Shown here: one piece after another, positions 43,742 through 53,343 of the stretch | Numbering within the stretch: position 1 is the stretch's first letter | Layout: every line of letters starts with the position of its first letter | Origin: Acinetobacter qingfengensis | GTDB taxonomy: Bacteria; Pseudomonadota; Gammaproteobacteria; Pseudomonadales; Moraxellaceae | Length of the DNA stretch: 64,000 nt | Reading direction: 5' to 3' | Assembly (NCBI RefSeq): GCF_008693185.1 | Contig: NZ_VXKN01000007.1 | Span: 90,492 to 154,491 of the forward strand | Made by a program: the position numbers and the translations under genes | Notes under the pieces: generated by a model | Told to the model about the DNA's origin: nothing | What the model saw: the letters and a program-made list of their open reading frames with translations, nothing else | Database searches by the model: none

Positions 43742-44973
43742 TACAAAGTTCCTCGTCTTGGTGGTAAAATACCGTTTAATACATATTGACCAATAAAATA
43801 ATATTTCCAGCGAGCAGCATCATGTAATGTATGCACCCGCGCATTACGCCAGAAACGATCTAATCCATCCTTACGTTGACTGCCACGGCTACCTGCCAGT
43901 TCAATTAATTTCGATGCTGCTTTTAATGCCGTTTCACTGCTATGCGCACGTACCTTAGCGACATCAATCGAAGCTCTGGCAATATTGTCGGCATCTGGTT
44001 GTGGTCGGGCCAAATCAATGGATTGTGCAGCCTGTTTTAATAGCACCTCACTGGCACGCACATCAGCAGCCACTCGACCAAGTTCATACAGTGTTAATGG
44101 ATCCTGTGTCGCTGAATCAACGCCGGAATCAATCCATGGACGAGCCTGACGTACCCGAATTAATGTTTCTTCAAAAGCTGCACGCGCAATACCAACTTCA
44201 ATGGCGGCATGCATCAACTGTGCAAATGGGCCAACCAGCGTAGGCTGTAAGAATGCCTGATCAAACGGAATAACATCTTCTGATACAACTTTTACCTGAT
44301 GAAATTTGACCGTGCCACTACCCGTTGTTTTTTGTCCAAATCCATACCAGTCATCAATTTTTTCCACACCTTTGCTGTCACTTGGAATAAACGCCAGAAA
44401 TTCATGTTCTTGCTCATCTGTAACCAGCGTAGGAATCCTGTGCGCAAAAAGACTGCCTGTGCAATAAAATTTTTCCCCATTAACAATAGATACACCCTGA
44501 TCCGTTTTGCGAATTGATGCAGTTTTTTGTGCAGCACTTTTGGTTTTAAATTCAGCCAGTGCATTGCCTAATCGAGCACCTGCAAGAATTTCGGCATATA
44601 AACGTTGCTTTTGTTGTTCTGTTCCAGTATTTCGTAGAACTTCAAGTGCATAAAAATGATTTTGAGGAATTTGTCCAATTGAACCATCCACACCGCTCAT
44701 CAAAGCAATGATTTTTGCAATAGTTAAACTGGAAACTTCTGCACCGCCATATATTTTCGGTACGGTAATCGCCCATAAACCTGACTGACTGTAGGCCTCA
44801 ATTTCTTCAAATGGTAAAATACGCTCTCTATCACGCTGTACTGCGTTTTGCTCAAATTGTGCTGCAAGTTGTGAGGCAATCTGTAATGCCTCGGCATCTG
44901 ATTGAATCACATGCGCCTTTTGCCGGGAAAGTGATTTCACGTGTTGTAAAGTCTGATAAGAGGTCATGTTCAT
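43741..44973 (-). CDS. SfnB-family sulfur-acquisition oxidoreductase (acyl-CoA dehydrogenase fold), copy 1
   Basis: A 410-residue flavoprotein of the acyl-CoA dehydrogenase/DszC/SfnB group. Segments are LPFEEIEAYSQSGLWAITVPKIYGGAEVSSLTIAKIIALMSGVDGSIGQIPQNHFYALEVLR, GEKFYCTGSLFAH, WYGFGQKTTGSGTVKFHQVKV and LIELAGSRGSQRKDGLDRFWRNARVHTLHDAARWK. DszC-like members are FMNH2-dependent monooxygenases of sulfides and sulfones. Encoded in tandem with a paralog, five bases apart. Confidence 0.9.
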   Translation of the reverse strand: MNMTSYQTLQHVKSLSRQKAHVIQSDAEALQIASQLAAQFEQNAVQRDRERILPFEEIEAYSQSGLWAITVPKIYGGAEVSSLTIAKIIALMSGVDGSIGQIPQNHFYALEVLRNTGTEQQKQRLYAEILAGARLGNALAEFKTKSAAQKTASIRKTDQGVSIVNGEKFYCTGSLFAHRIPTLVTDEQEHEFLAFIPSDSKGVEKIDDWYGFGQKTTGSGTVKFHQVKVVSEDVIPFDQAFLQPTLVGPFAQLMHAAIEVGIARAAFEETLIRVRQARPWIDSGVDSATQDPLTLYELGRVAADVRASEVLLKQAAQSIDLARPQPDADNIARASIDVAKVRAHSSETALKAASKLIELAGSRGSQRKDGLDRFWRNARVHTLHDAARWKYYFIGQYVLNGILPPRRGTL

Positions 44974-44978
44974 ACTCC

Positions 44979-46181
44979 CTATACCCAGGCATGACGATTT
45001 GGTAAATGTTGATTGAGGTAATAATCACCCAGAATATGAAACTTCCAGCGCACAGGATCATGCAAAGTATGTACACGGGCATTACGCCAATGCTGATCCA
45101 GATCGTATTGTTGTAAACTGGAACGGCTACCACCTAATTCAAATAATTTTTCTGAGATTTGTAAGGCAGCATCATTGGCATAGATTTTGGCCTGTGCCAC
45201 GAGGATTGACGCTTCAGCAGATTGCTGCTCACTGACTTGGGCTAAGGCGTCCAATTCATCCAGATATTCCGCTGCTTCATCTAGTAATAAAATAGCCGCA
45301 TCCAGCAAAATCTGAAGTTTTCCAACCTCTTGTAAAGTAAAATGTTCAAAACTGGCTTTTTCCACATTGGCATCAATAATTGGACGAGCCTTATAAATTG
45401 CACTTAACGTGTCAGAAAAAGCAGCTTCAGCAATTCCGACATCAATGGCCACCTGAAGCAATTGCGAATAAGCGCCTCGATATGTAACAGTATGCGTTAA
45501 AGAACGTTCATCAAAAATTAAAAATGGATCAATCTCCACCTGGTTTAAACGTACCGTGCCGCTTGATGTTGTGCGTTGACCAAATCCATCCCAATCATCA
45601 ATAACTTCTACACCGGCTGCATGACGATCTACAACAATCAGCACCACATAACCTTCTGGATGTAAAGCTTTTACCGCCAGCCAATCAGCAAAACTACTGC
45701 CTGTAGAATAGAATTTTTCTCCATCAATGACATAACGCCCCTGATCAATACTCAAAGTTGTTGTTAATGTTTTGGTATCTTTGGTAAACCGTTCTGGACC
45801 ACCATTTGCCAGACGCTTACCTTGTAAAATTTGTTGATAAATAAATTGTTTTTGTTGTTCAGAGCCAACCAGATCAATGATATTTAAAACACCGAACTGA
45901 TTCTGTGGAATCTGTCCGACACTGGCATCCGCCTTATTTAGAATTCGAAATACTTGTGCAAGTGTCTTATTGGAAACAAAAGCACCACCATATTTTTTTG
46001 GAATACGAATTCCTCCCAGTCCCCTTTGACTAAATTTCTCAATCTCTGCAAAAGGTAATTGTCGTTGCTGATCCCGCTGATTTCTTCCTTCCAGAGCAAA
46101 ATCAGCAACCTGATAAGCCGCATTTAGCGCTTCTTGATCATTTTCAATGATATATACACTTGGAGAAACTAAATTAGCCAT
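44979..46181 (-). CDS. SfnB-family sulfur-acquisition oxidoreductase, copy 2 (first gene of the operon)
   Basis: A 400-residue paralog of the next gene product (LPFAEIEKFSQRGLGGIRIPKKYGGAFVSNKTLAQVFRILNKADASVGQIPQNQFGVLNI; DWDGFGQRTTSSGTVRLNQVEI; HWRNARVHTLHDPVRWKFH). It heads a minus-strand run of seven genes (two SfnB-type, monooxygenase, two binding proteins, MetN, MetI) that reads as an organosulfur uptake and desulfurisation operon, likely derepressed under sulfur limitation. Confidence 0.9.
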   Translation of the reverse strand: MANLVSPSVYIIENDQEALNAAYQVADFALEGRNQRDQQRQLPFAEIEKFSQRGLGGIRIPKKYGGAFVSNKTLAQVFRILNKADASVGQIPQNQFGVLNIIDLVGSEQQKQFIYQQILQGKRLANGGPERFTKDTKTLTTTLSIDQGRYVIDGEKFYSTGSSFADWLAVKALHPEGYVVLIVVDRHAAGVEVIDDWDGFGQRTTSSGTVRLNQVEIDPFLIFDERSLTHTVTYRGAYSQLLQVAIDVGIAEAAFSDTLSAIYKARPIIDANVEKASFEHFTLQEVGKLQILLDAAILLLDEAAEYLDELDALAQVSEQQSAEASILVAQAKIYANDAALQISEKLFELGGSRSSLQQYDLDQHWRNARVHTLHDPVRWKFHILGDYYLNQHLPNRHAWV

Positions 46182-46530
46182 AATGACACCTCAATAGAAT
46201 GTGCAAACACTAACTAGTCTGATCAAAAAACTTAAATCACGGATTATTAGATCATTATCTAATTTTTTGCATAACAGAAAAATTGCTTAACTTTTCTATT
46301 TTTCTTATTTAAAAAATATATAAATTTCAATGTCTTAAAATTTTATTTTAATAAGTTTTAGTAAAATAAAGAAAATCTTTTATCAATAAAAAGAATAAAT
46401 AAGGCGTAAATTTGTATAACTGTTCATATAGAGTGAGCAAAAACATCGTTACGTATTTGCTGTCACTTATTTTCAGAATTAATGTTATGTTTATTCAAAT
46501 TCTTTCCAAAATATCATCAAGGACCAATTT
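46182..46530. other. Very AT-rich divergent intergenic region
   Basis: 349 bases between the sulfur operon (minus) and the transglycosylase gene (plus). The stretch 46255-46400 is extremely AT-rich. I looked for a sigma-54 -24/-12 element (TGGCAC-N5-TTGC), expected for SfnR control, and did not see one. No small ORF with a good ribosome binding site noticed. Confidence 0.4.
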
Positions 46531-47796
46531 ATGCGTCATACTTTGCTCAGCCTTGGATTGATTGTTTGCGCATCATCCAGCCATGCAGAACTTATCATTA
46601 ATGGTCAGTCTTCTTCTCCTACCATAGCATCAGCAGCAACAAGCAGTTATAGCTCCAATAATAATTTCCAGAACTGCCTTGCTAATCTTCGTTCAAATGC
46701 CATAGCTTCAGGGGTAAGTGCCACTGTTTATGATCATTACACTCAAAATCTTAGTCCAGATTATTCAGTGATTGACAAGCTCAACTATCAACCGGAATTT
46801 AAAACAGATCTATGGGACTATCTATCTGGTTTGGTCGATGAAGAACGTGTACAGGATGGTCAACAAAAACTTGCACAATATCAAAGCATCCTCAACCGTG
46901 TTGCAGCACAATACGGCGTACCTGCTGAAACTGTCGTTGCAGTCTGGGGAGTCGAAAGTAATTATGGCAATATTTCCGGAAAATATCCTTTATTACAGGC
47001 GTTAGGCACATTAAGCTGTGAAGGTCGTCGACAATCCTATTTTCAAGGTGAATTTTTTACCACCTTAAAAATTTTACAACGTGGCGATCTCACTCAAGAT
47101 CAGCTTAAAGGCTCATGGGCAGGTGCATTTGGTCATACCCAGTTTATGCCATCAACCTATGATCGCCTAGCTGTCGATTTTGATGGAGATGGCCGCCGTG
47201 ATTTAGTTTCCAGTGTTCCTGATGCATTAGCATCTACTGCAAACTTTCTCAAACGGGCTGGCTGGCAAACCGGCATACCGTGGGGCTTTGAAGTTCAGGC
47301 CAATGGTGTTCCTGCCTCTGGTCGCACCAATAAAACAGCCCTTAGCAACTGGGTCGCCCGTGGTGTTACCCGTATGGATGGTTCGCCAATTATTCAAGGC
47401 AATCTATCTGCATCTACACCTGCTGCACTGCTGGCACCTGCCGGAAATAATGGTCCTAAATTTCTAGTTTTCAAGAACTTTGATGCGATTTATGGCTATA
47501 ACGCAGCCGAAAGCTATGCACTGGCTATTGCATTACTTTCCGATCGTTTACAAGGTAAATCAGGTATCATTTCAGCATGGCCAACTGATGATGCAGGTAC
47601 CTCTCGTGCAGAGCGGCGAGAAATCCAAAAACTTTTAATCCAGCGTGGACATGATATTGGTGATGTTGACGGGTTAATCGGTGATAAAAGTCGTGAAGCC
47701 ATACAAATCGAACAGCGTCGTCTGGGGCTTGCCACAACAGGTCGTGCAGGTCAGAATATTTTGCGCGCCTTACGTGCAGAACGTATCATGCAATAA
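46531..47796 (+). CDS. mltB: Lytic murein transglycosylase B-like protein with peptidoglycan-binding domain
   Basis: A 421-residue exported enzyme (signal MRHTLLSLGLIVCASSSHAE, cleavage after SHA; no lipobox). The SLT_2/MltB domain (about 50-345) contains the catalytic Glu in VVAVWGVESNYGN, then GSWAGAFGHTQFMPSTYDRLAVDFDGDGRRDLV. The C-terminal PG_binding_1 domain (about 355-415) reads RREIQKLLIQRGHDIGDVDGLIGDKSREAIQIEQRRLGL. It cleaves glycan strands to 1,6-anhydromuropeptides. A parS site overlaps its last base. Confidence 0.93.
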   Translation: MRHTLLSLGLIVCASSSHAELIINGQSSSPTIASAATSSYSSNNNFQNCLANLRSNAIASGVSATVYDHYTQNLSPDYSVIDKLNYQPEFKTDLWDYLSGLVDEERVQDGQQKLAQYQSILNRVAAQYGVPAETVVAVWGVESNYGNISGKYPLLQALGTLSCEGRRQSYFQGEFFTTLKILQRGDLTQDQLKGSWAGAFGHTQFMPSTYDRLAVDFDGDGRRDLVSSVPDALASTANFLKRAGWQTGIPWGFEVQANGVPASGRTNKTALSNWVARGVTRMDGSPIIQGNLSASTPAALLAPAGNNGPKFLVFKNFDAIYGYNAAESYALAIALLSDRLQGKSGIISAWPTDDAGTSRAERREIQKLLIQRGHDIGDVDGLIGDKSREAIQIEQRRLGLATTGRAGQNILRALRAERIMQ

Positions 47797-47811
47797 GTTT
47801 CACGTGAAACA
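47796..47811. promoter_or_regulatory. parS centromere site 1
   Basis: AGTTTCACGTGAAACA matches the universal ParB site TGTTTCACGTGAAACA at 15 of 16 bases and contains the perfect 14-base palindrome GTTTCACGTGAAAC. It starts at the last base of the mltB stop codon. Confidence 0.88.
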
Positions 47812-47815
47812 TAAT

Positions 47816-47851
47816 GGTCAGGAATTAACCCTATTTTTTTAATACCTGACC
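47816..47851 (+). terminator. Possible terminator hairpin after mltB
   Basis: GGTCAGGAATTAA and TTAATACCTGACC pair over 12 of 13 positions around a T-rich loop. No clear U-tract follows, so termination efficiency is doubtful. Confidence 0.45.
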
Positions 47852-47882
47852 GAACTATTTAATCTAGCTTTCAGGAAAAGGT

Positions 47883-48503
47883 ATGTATACCGGTATCGTG
47901 ATGGGCGTTGAAAATATATACGCCGTTGAACAAAAAAATGGCTATTGCACCATTCATGTGAGCAATCAGCAGCATTTTTTTGATGATGTATCCATTGGTG
48001 CCAGTGTAGCAATAAACGGTGTATGTCTAACCGTAACACAAATCTTCAAAGAAGATCATTTAGTCAGTTTTGATATTGGTCCGGTCAGCCTAGAACTTAC
48101 CACATTACAATTTCTGCAAACTGGTGATCAAGTCAATATCGAACGCTCATTTAAAATGGGCATGGAAAATGGCGGTCATCAACTCTATGGTCACATCGAA
48201 GGCATGGCACAAATTGCCGGACTGGAAAAAACTGGAGACACTCTGCATCTCGACATCAATATTCCAGCCGAAAAAATGAAGTATTTTTTTCATAAAGGTT
48301 TTATCGGACTGCATGGCTGTAGTTTAACTGTGAATCGTGTAGACAAAACGCTGAATCAAATTTCAGTTGATTTAATCCCCGAAACATTACGTTTAACCAA
48401 TTTAAAATCTGTCCAACAAGGTGATTTCTTAAATTTTGAAATTGACCAGACTACTCGTACATTGGTCGATACAATTGAAGGCATTTATGCCAATCGTGGA
48501 TAA
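47883..48503 (+). CDS. ribE: Riboflavin synthase (alpha subunit)
   Basis: A 206-residue enzyme that dismutates two 6,7-dimethyl-8-ribityllumazines to riboflavin. It consists of two lumazine-binding repeats, each with the family signature: MYTGIVMGV... ASVAINGVCLTVTQI (residues 1-95) and GHIEGMAQIAGLE... LHGCSLTVNRVD (96-195). The first residues MYTGIV replace the usual MFTGIV. Length is normal. No FMN riboswitch upstream (the 87-base gap holds parS and a hairpin). Confidence 0.93.
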   Translation: MYTGIVMGVENIYAVEQKNGYCTIHVSNQQHFFDDVSIGASVAINGVCLTVTQIFKEDHLVSFDIGPVSLELTTLQFLQTGDQVNIERSFKMGMENGGHQLYGHIEGMAQIAGLEKTGDTLHLDINIPAEKMKYFFHKGFIGLHGCSLTVNRVDKTLNQISVDLIPETLRLTNLKSVQQGDFLNFEIDQTTRTLVDTIEGIYANRG

Positions 48504-48518
48504 ATAAACAGGATAAAA

Positions 48519-48545
48519 AAATGCCTGATTTGAGATCAGGCATTT
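48519..48545. terminator. Bidirectional terminator between ribE and terC
   Basis: AAATGCCTGAT-TTGAG-ATCAGGCATTT stem with an A-run on the left, which is a T-run for the minus-strand terC-type gene. Confidence 0.88.
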
Positions 48546-48562
48546 GATGATTTCAAGGCAAA

Positions 48563-49525
48563 TTATTCTGACAGATGATCCTGTTTTTTACTGTAGCGAA
48601 TGGATAGATACGCAGTGATGGCAAGAACTATCGCAATAAAGCCCAAAGATATCCAGATCGGCATGTGGAACACATCAAGCAATAGCATTTTCGCACCGAT
48701 AAACAGTAAAATTACCCCTAGACCATAGGGTAAATAATGCATTTTTGATGCTGCGCCAGACAATAAGAAGAACATAGCACGCAAGCCCAAAATCGCCATT
48801 AAATTCGCACTTAATACAATAAATGGGTCGGTGGTTACAGCAAAAATCGCAGGGATTGAATCTACAGCAAAAATCACATCGGAAAATTCAACCAGAATCA
48901 GTACAATAAATAGTGGTGTAACCCAAAGTTTACCCTGTTCCCTGACAAAGAATTTATCCCCTTGTAAGGTCTTGGTAATGGGTAAATGGCCACGTAACCA
49001 TTTTAGCAATTTCATATCTTCAATATTCGGATCTTCATCTTGCCCTTTTAAGAACTTAAATCCGGTATAAACCAAAAATGCTCCGAAAATATATAAAATC
49101 CAAGAGAATTCCTGTACCAGCCATGCACCGATAAAAATAAAGATGGTTCTTAAAACAATTGCGCCAATTACACCATACAATAAAATTTGGCGTTGTAATG
49201 CTGGAGGAATGGCAAATGCCGAGAAAATCATTAGCCAGACAAAGACATTATCAATTGCCAAGGATTTTTCCAGTAAATAACCGGTAAAATATTCCAGTGT
49301 TTTTTGATTGGCAATGCTTAGCCCGACAGTTTGTTGCAGGTAGAGCCAAAGTCCTCCTGCGAACAGTACCGCAACCGAAACCCATGCAGCACTCCAGATC
49401 GCAGCCTGTTTAATGCCGACTTGTTGCCCTTTTTTTTGCTTAAATCCAAAAAAATCAATGGCAAGCATGACAATCACGATGCCAAAAAATGCCAGATACA
49501 GCCAAATATTCCCAATGGAATCCAT
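48563..49525 (-). CDS. TerC/Alx-family membrane protein (Mn2+ homeostasis)
   Basis: A 320-residue inner-membrane protein with eight or nine helices. Family segments are LDxFGFKQKKG-type cytosolic loop, EYFTGYLLEKSLAIDNVFVWLMIF, LEFSDVIFAVDSIPAIFAVTTDPFIVLSANLMAILGLRAMFF; acidic residues in the helices (ExSLAIDN, EFSDVIFAVDS) are the probable metal-binding sites. Alx/TerC proteins export manganese. The preceding yybP-ykoY riboswitch supports that role directly. SD: AGGAGGTAATAC. Confidence 0.92.
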   Translation of the reverse strand: MDSIGNIWLYLAFFGIVIVMLAIDFFGFKQKKGQQVGIKQAAIWSAAWVSVAVLFAGGLWLYLQQTVGLSIANQKTLEYFTGYLLEKSLAIDNVFVWLMIFSAFAIPPALQRQILLYGVIGAIVLRTIFIFIGAWLVQEFSWILYIFGAFLVYTGFKFLKGQDEDPNIEDMKLLKWLRGHLPITKTLQGDKFFVREQGKLWVTPLFIVLILVEFSDVIFAVDSIPAIFAVTTDPFIVLSANLMAILGLRAMFFLLSGAASKMHYLPYGLGVILLFIGAKMLLLDVFHMPIWISLGFIAIVLAITAYLSIRYSKKQDHLSE

Positions 49526-49560
49526 GTATTACCTCCTGTTCTGGACAAACAGTCAGGTAC

Positions 49561-49617
49561 AAAAAAACCTTGACCAGTTGCCAGACGATATTCATCTGTT
49601 TCAACTTGATCAAGGTC
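49561..49617 (-). terminator. Intrinsic terminator of the Mn2+ riboswitch expression platform
   Basis: On the minus strand ACCTTGATCAAGTTG pairs with CAACTGGTCAAGGT (one mismatch and one bulge) across an inner loop that can form its own small hairpin, followed by TTTTTTT. The 5' arm (ACCTTG) is also the 3' strand of the aptamer, so aptamer folding and termination are mutually exclusive. Confidence 0.8.
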
Positions 49618-49747
49618 TTGCCTACACCATCTCAAAGATGATGCTCAGATACCGACTTTTTTTATCAGCATTGCTGATTAAAAAAGTGTATTGACGATAT
49701 CTGACACATAGCGATTTACCGCTATGCTTGAGGAGGCTACTCCCCTT
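49605..49747 (-). promoter_or_regulatory. yybP-ykoY Mn2+ riboswitch
   Basis: The minus strand begins AAGGGGAGTAGCC, the hallmark 5' block of this class, and ends GGCAAGACCTTG, the 3' block seen in the alx leader. The helices between include a CATAGCG/CGCTATG stem. It lies upstream of a TerC/Alx gene, the classic partner, with a terminator overlapping its 3' strand. Confidence 0.9.
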
Positions 49748-49836
49748 GTCGTTTCATTTTGCTTTGGATTGTAATCCAGAAGTGCATATAGCATGCCATA
49801 GCTTTCGATTTTGTGCAAATTTTAGTTATTCCATGT

Positions 49837-52335
49837 TTAATATTTCGCACGTAAAGTCAGCATAAAATTACGAGGTTCGCCGTACATCCATCGGTTTGCT
49901 GCATAACCCATGCCCGCAAAATAAGATTTATCAAATAAGTTATTTACATTTAATGCAATATCAATTTGTGGATTAACTTTATATCCAACATGCGTATTGA
50001 ATATTGTAAATCCGCCATTATGCTGTCCTGTTGTCGAGTCATATAAACTCGATTGCGCATTTACTCCACCGCCGACACTTAGACCATTTTCAAAATCATA
50101 GGTAGACCATAATTTGAATGCATGCTTAGGTGTATAGGCAGCAAAGTTTGAACCCACTGCATATTCCCACCAATCCGTCGCATTGGTACTAATGACTTCT
50201 GCATCCGTCAATACATAGCTCATGATGACATTCCACTGATCCGTTAATTTACCTACTAACTCAAGTTCAATACCTTGTGTCTGATTTTCACCACCAGCTA
50301 TAGAGCAGCCAAAGGTCGAGCTATCCGTTGGATCACCTTCACAGTTACCGTTTGGATAATGTGTAACATTACGATCTACAGTTGCTCGGTTTTCATCACG
50401 CAGACGGAACAATGACAATGAAGCAAGTAAATCACCATCAAGAAATTCACCTTTTATACCCGTTTCAACTTGCCATCCTACGCGAGGTTTAATGGTTTTA
50501 CCTTGCCAATCTTTTTCAGATTGTGGACTAAAAATATCTGTATAGCTTAGATACCAAGATAAATCTTTAGAAAAATTCCAAACTAGACCACCATATGGCG
50601 TGAACTCCATATTTGCGTTTGCATCAGATTTTTCCCAAGCACTCTGGTTTTCACTTCCAATTCCACGGCTTTTTTCATCATAATTGCTAAAACGACCACC
50701 CACAGTCAGAATTAAATCATCAAGTAGTTTGTATTTTAATGCGCCATACAAACTAGATTTTATAACTTCTGTTTCTTGCGTATTAAGATTTGGACTAGGA
50801 ATATCATTTAAATTTATACGTGGATGAACTAAATAATCTGAACTCCAATAGCTCGATCGATCATCATTATCATAACTCGTACTAGAACCAATCTTTGTCG
50901 TATTGTTTGACCATGTAGCACCCACAATCACATCATGATCACGTTCAAATAAATTAAATTTACCCCTTAAACTTAATTCACCACCATATAAGGCTTGTTT
51001 ACTTTGTTTTTTGTAGCCGTAATAACTTGTGGTTTGCGTACTAAAATTTGGCGTTGTTGCAATCCCCATCTGAGTATTTAACTCTTGGTTTTGGTAGATT
51101 GTGGCAAACTTGAGCTTCCATTCATTATCAAACGCATGTTCTAAATCCAGCCGGCCTTCAAATGCTTGTGGTACTTCAGTTTTATTCCAATCTGCACCAA
51201 AATAACTTGACCGACTAAAGCCGCCACCATGAGGAGGCCAACCATAAAATGGTATACTGTCAGACTGACTATAATTAATTGCAGTAGTTAATAAAGTTTT
51301 ATCAGAAACATCAGCTTCTACAATAGCATACGCTGAACTTCGATTTTCCTCTGCGTAATCATAAAAAAAATCTTTTTCCTGATGGGTCAGTATCATGCGT
51401 CCTCTGATACTGCCATCGTTATTCAAACTGTTATTGGCACCGACACTTACTCTTTTATTATTCCAAGAACCGTAGGATAAATTCACAAATCCTTCGGCGT
51501 CTGCCGTTGGACGACGACGAACCATATTGATAATTCCGCTTGGATCACCACTACCTTCAAGCAAGCCTGCTGGTCCACGCAATATTTCGACACGATCATA
51601 GATTTCCATATCTCTTGCAGGAGCAATACTATATGAATCATCTGAACCTACAGATAACCCATCCTGTTGTTGTGCAGCGCGATAGCCACGCATAAGATAA
51701 CCTGTTTCAGCAAAAGCTCCATTGCTGGTCACTGTAACGCCTGTCGCTTGTACCATTGCCTCTTTTAACGTACTGATGTTCTGATCATCAAGCTGCTTTC
51801 TTGTCATAACAGAAATAGACTGTGGTGTTTCTCTCAACGACTGTTCAAACTTTCCTGTCGTTGCTTTACGTGTAGTATAGGCATTATTGCCTTCTGTTCT
51901 TGTTTCATCAACAGTAGATACAGTAATTGCTGGCAATTGCGCTACGCTACCATTCGTTGACGTACCTCTAGCCTGTACATCAATTGGTTTTAATTGACCC
52001 ACATACTGTGGTTGCACAGCCAACTTCACAATGGAAAATTTATTTTCACCGATTTTTTTAATTTGTAAATTTTTACCTTTTAATAATTCTTGTAAGGCTT
52101 GCTCTACGGTTAAATCACCGCTTAAGGATTCTGACTGATAATTAATTACTACATTGGTCACAAATAAAATCTGGGCGCCACTTTGTTGTGCCAGATTTTG
52201 CAATGCCAAATCCAGACGCTGTGCTGGAATCTGTACATGATGTGCTGTATCAGCAAATACTGCCCCTGCGTATAATACTGTTGCCAGTACCAAGCTGATT
52301 TTTGTTAATCTTAAATTCGGTTTGTTATTGGTCAT
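49837..52335 (-). CDS. TonB-dependent siderophore receptor with N-terminal signalling (STN) domain, FecA/FpvA type
   Basis: An 832-residue outer-membrane receptor. Signal peptide NLRLTKISLVLATVLYAGAVFA; STN signalling domain (about 30-110, VQIPAQRLDLALQNLAQQSGAQILF... LSGDLTVEQALQELL); plug domain (about 150-290, TRKATTGKFEQSLRETPQSISVMTRKQLDD... GPAGLLEGSGDPSGIINMVRRRP); 22-strand barrel ending in GYAANRWMYGEPRNFMLTLRAKY. ATG 52335 follows AAAAGGCAA. The fecR- and fecI-type genes upstream make this a transducer that induces its own synthesis when the ligand binds. Ligand unknown, likely a ferric siderophore. Confidence 0.93.
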   Translation of the reverse strand: MTNNKPNLRLTKISLVLATVLYAGAVFADTAHHVQIPAQRLDLALQNLAQQSGAQILFVTNVVINYQSESLSGDLTVEQALQELLKGKNLQIKKIGENKFSIVKLAVQPQYVGQLKPIDVQARGTSTNGSVAQLPAITVSTVDETRTEGNNAYTTRKATTGKFEQSLRETPQSISVMTRKQLDDQNISTLKEAMVQATGVTVTSNGAFAETGYLMRGYRAAQQQDGLSVGSDDSYSIAPARDMEIYDRVEILRGPAGLLEGSGDPSGIINMVRRRPTADAEGFVNLSYGSWNNKRVSVGANNSLNNDGSIRGRMILTHQEKDFFYDYAEENRSSAYAIVEADVSDKTLLTTAINYSQSDSIPFYGWPPHGGGFSRSSYFGADWNKTEVPQAFEGRLDLEHAFDNEWKLKFATIYQNQELNTQMGIATTPNFSTQTTSYYGYKKQSKQALYGGELSLRGKFNLFERDHDVIVGATWSNNTTKIGSSTSYDNDDRSSYWSSDYLVHPRINLNDIPSPNLNTQETEVIKSSLYGALKYKLLDDLILTVGGRFSNYDEKSRGIGSENQSAWEKSDANANMEFTPYGGLVWNFSKDLSWYLSYTDIFSPQSEKDWQGKTIKPRVGWQVETGIKGEFLDGDLLASLSLFRLRDENRATVDRNVTHYPNGNCEGDPTDSSTFGCSIAGGENQTQGIELELVGKLTDQWNVIMSYVLTDAEVISTNATDWWEYAVGSNFAAYTPKHAFKLWSTYDFENGLSVGGGVNAQSSLYDSTTGQHNGGFTIFNTHVGYKVNPQIDIALNVNNLFDKSYFAGMGYAANRWMYGEPRNFMLTLRAKY

Positions 52336-52442
52336 TTGCCTTTTCCCAAAAATATCTTGAATAATGACATCGCAATTGATGCACTTACATAAGGTATGTC
52401 GTTTGGGCAACCCCATTTGTACACCTGACAAATAAAATATTT

Positions 52443-53333
52443 TTATTTTTTTGCTTTAATCCAGAAAATTCCTTGTTCATCCTGCACTATGCTTACAGCT
52501 GAAAATGTTGGTAAAGCGTGTATTAGCTGCATTCTATGAGCCAAATTGGCTTGTCCAGAAATTCTTAATTGCCCCAATTGCCCCTGTTGAATTTTTACTG
52601 GTAGTTCACCATAACGATTTAATTCTGCTAAAACTTCTGCGAGTGATTGATTATTAAAATAATAATGACCTTTCTGCCATGCAATTAATTGTTGTACGTC
52701 CACTGATTGCTGCAATGTGTTCAATTGTCCAATAGAAGTCATCAGACTTTCACCGGTTTTTAACAACATAGTTTGCTGTTGATCTGCTGACCATACTTGG
52801 ACTTGTCCTTGTAAAACAGCTACTTGTGTATGATCTGCTGTAAATTGACGAACATTAAACACCGTACCAATATCTTCAATACGGATATTTCCACTACGTA
52901 CTTCAAAACGGCGTTCTGCCCATGGTAACCAGGCATGCCAAAATGCATGTTTTACATGGAAGGTTGCTTCACCATGTTCAAGTTGAATATTTCTGGAACG
53001 CAGATGGTAAGCAATTTGTAATTGTGTTGCTGTATTCAGTTTAATCTGGCTACCATCCGATAAAATATAATCTTTTTGTTCGCCAATTCCAGTACTTAAA
53101 TAATGCTGATCATATACAGGATTCCACCACCATATCCCGCCAAGTGTCGCCAAAAATAATAATGATAAAATATTCTTTTGACGTCGACGCTGCTTTTGTT
53201 GCCGTTGTAAAGCAGCCTGAATAATCTCTTCTGGTTTGGGTAATTGCGCAATTAATGCATCTTCAAAAGGTATGAGTGCCTGCTGTACTTGCTTTTGTGT
53301 TTTTAATTGTTTTTGATCATCTTGGCGTGGCAT
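52443..53333 (-). CDS. fecR: FecR-family anti-sigma/sigma regulator
   Basis: A 296-residue inner-membrane regulator. A cytoplasmic N-terminal part (about 1-52, including the AALQRQQKQRRRQ basic stretch), one transmembrane helix (ILSLLFLATLGGIWWW, 54-70) and a periplasmic FecR domain (LSDGSQIKLNTATQLQIAYHLRSRNIQLEHGEATFHV) precede a C-terminal secretin-like segment (NQSLAEVLAELNRYGELPVKI). It relays the signal from the receptor STN domain to the sigma factor encoded 10 bases upstream. Confidence 0.92.
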   Translation of the reverse strand: MPRQDDQKQLKTQKQVQQALIPFEDALIAQLPKPEEIIQAALQRQQKQRRRQKNILSLLFLATLGGIWWWNPVYDQHYLSTGIGEQKDYILSDGSQIKLNTATQLQIAYHLRSRNIQLEHGEATFHVKHAFWHAWLPWAERRFEVRSGNIRIEDIGTVFNVRQFTADHTQVAVLQGQVQVWSADQQQTMLLKTGESLMTSIGQLNTLQQSVDVQQLIAWQKGHYYFNNQSLAEVLAELNRYGELPVKIQQGQLGQLRISGQANLAHRMQLIHALPTFSAVSIVQDEQGIFWIKAKK

Positions 53334-53343
53334 GTACTAACCT

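Noticed and set aside
44930..44945. Third parS site (TTTCACGTG)
   Set aside because: Only the left half matches; the right half diverges and the sequence is inside a coding region. Similar half-matches at 53413 and 61292 were also dismissed.
47812..47882. FMN riboswitch upstream of riboflavin synthase
   Set aside because: The gap is too short and contains only parS and a simple hairpin; none of the FMN aptamer blocks are present.
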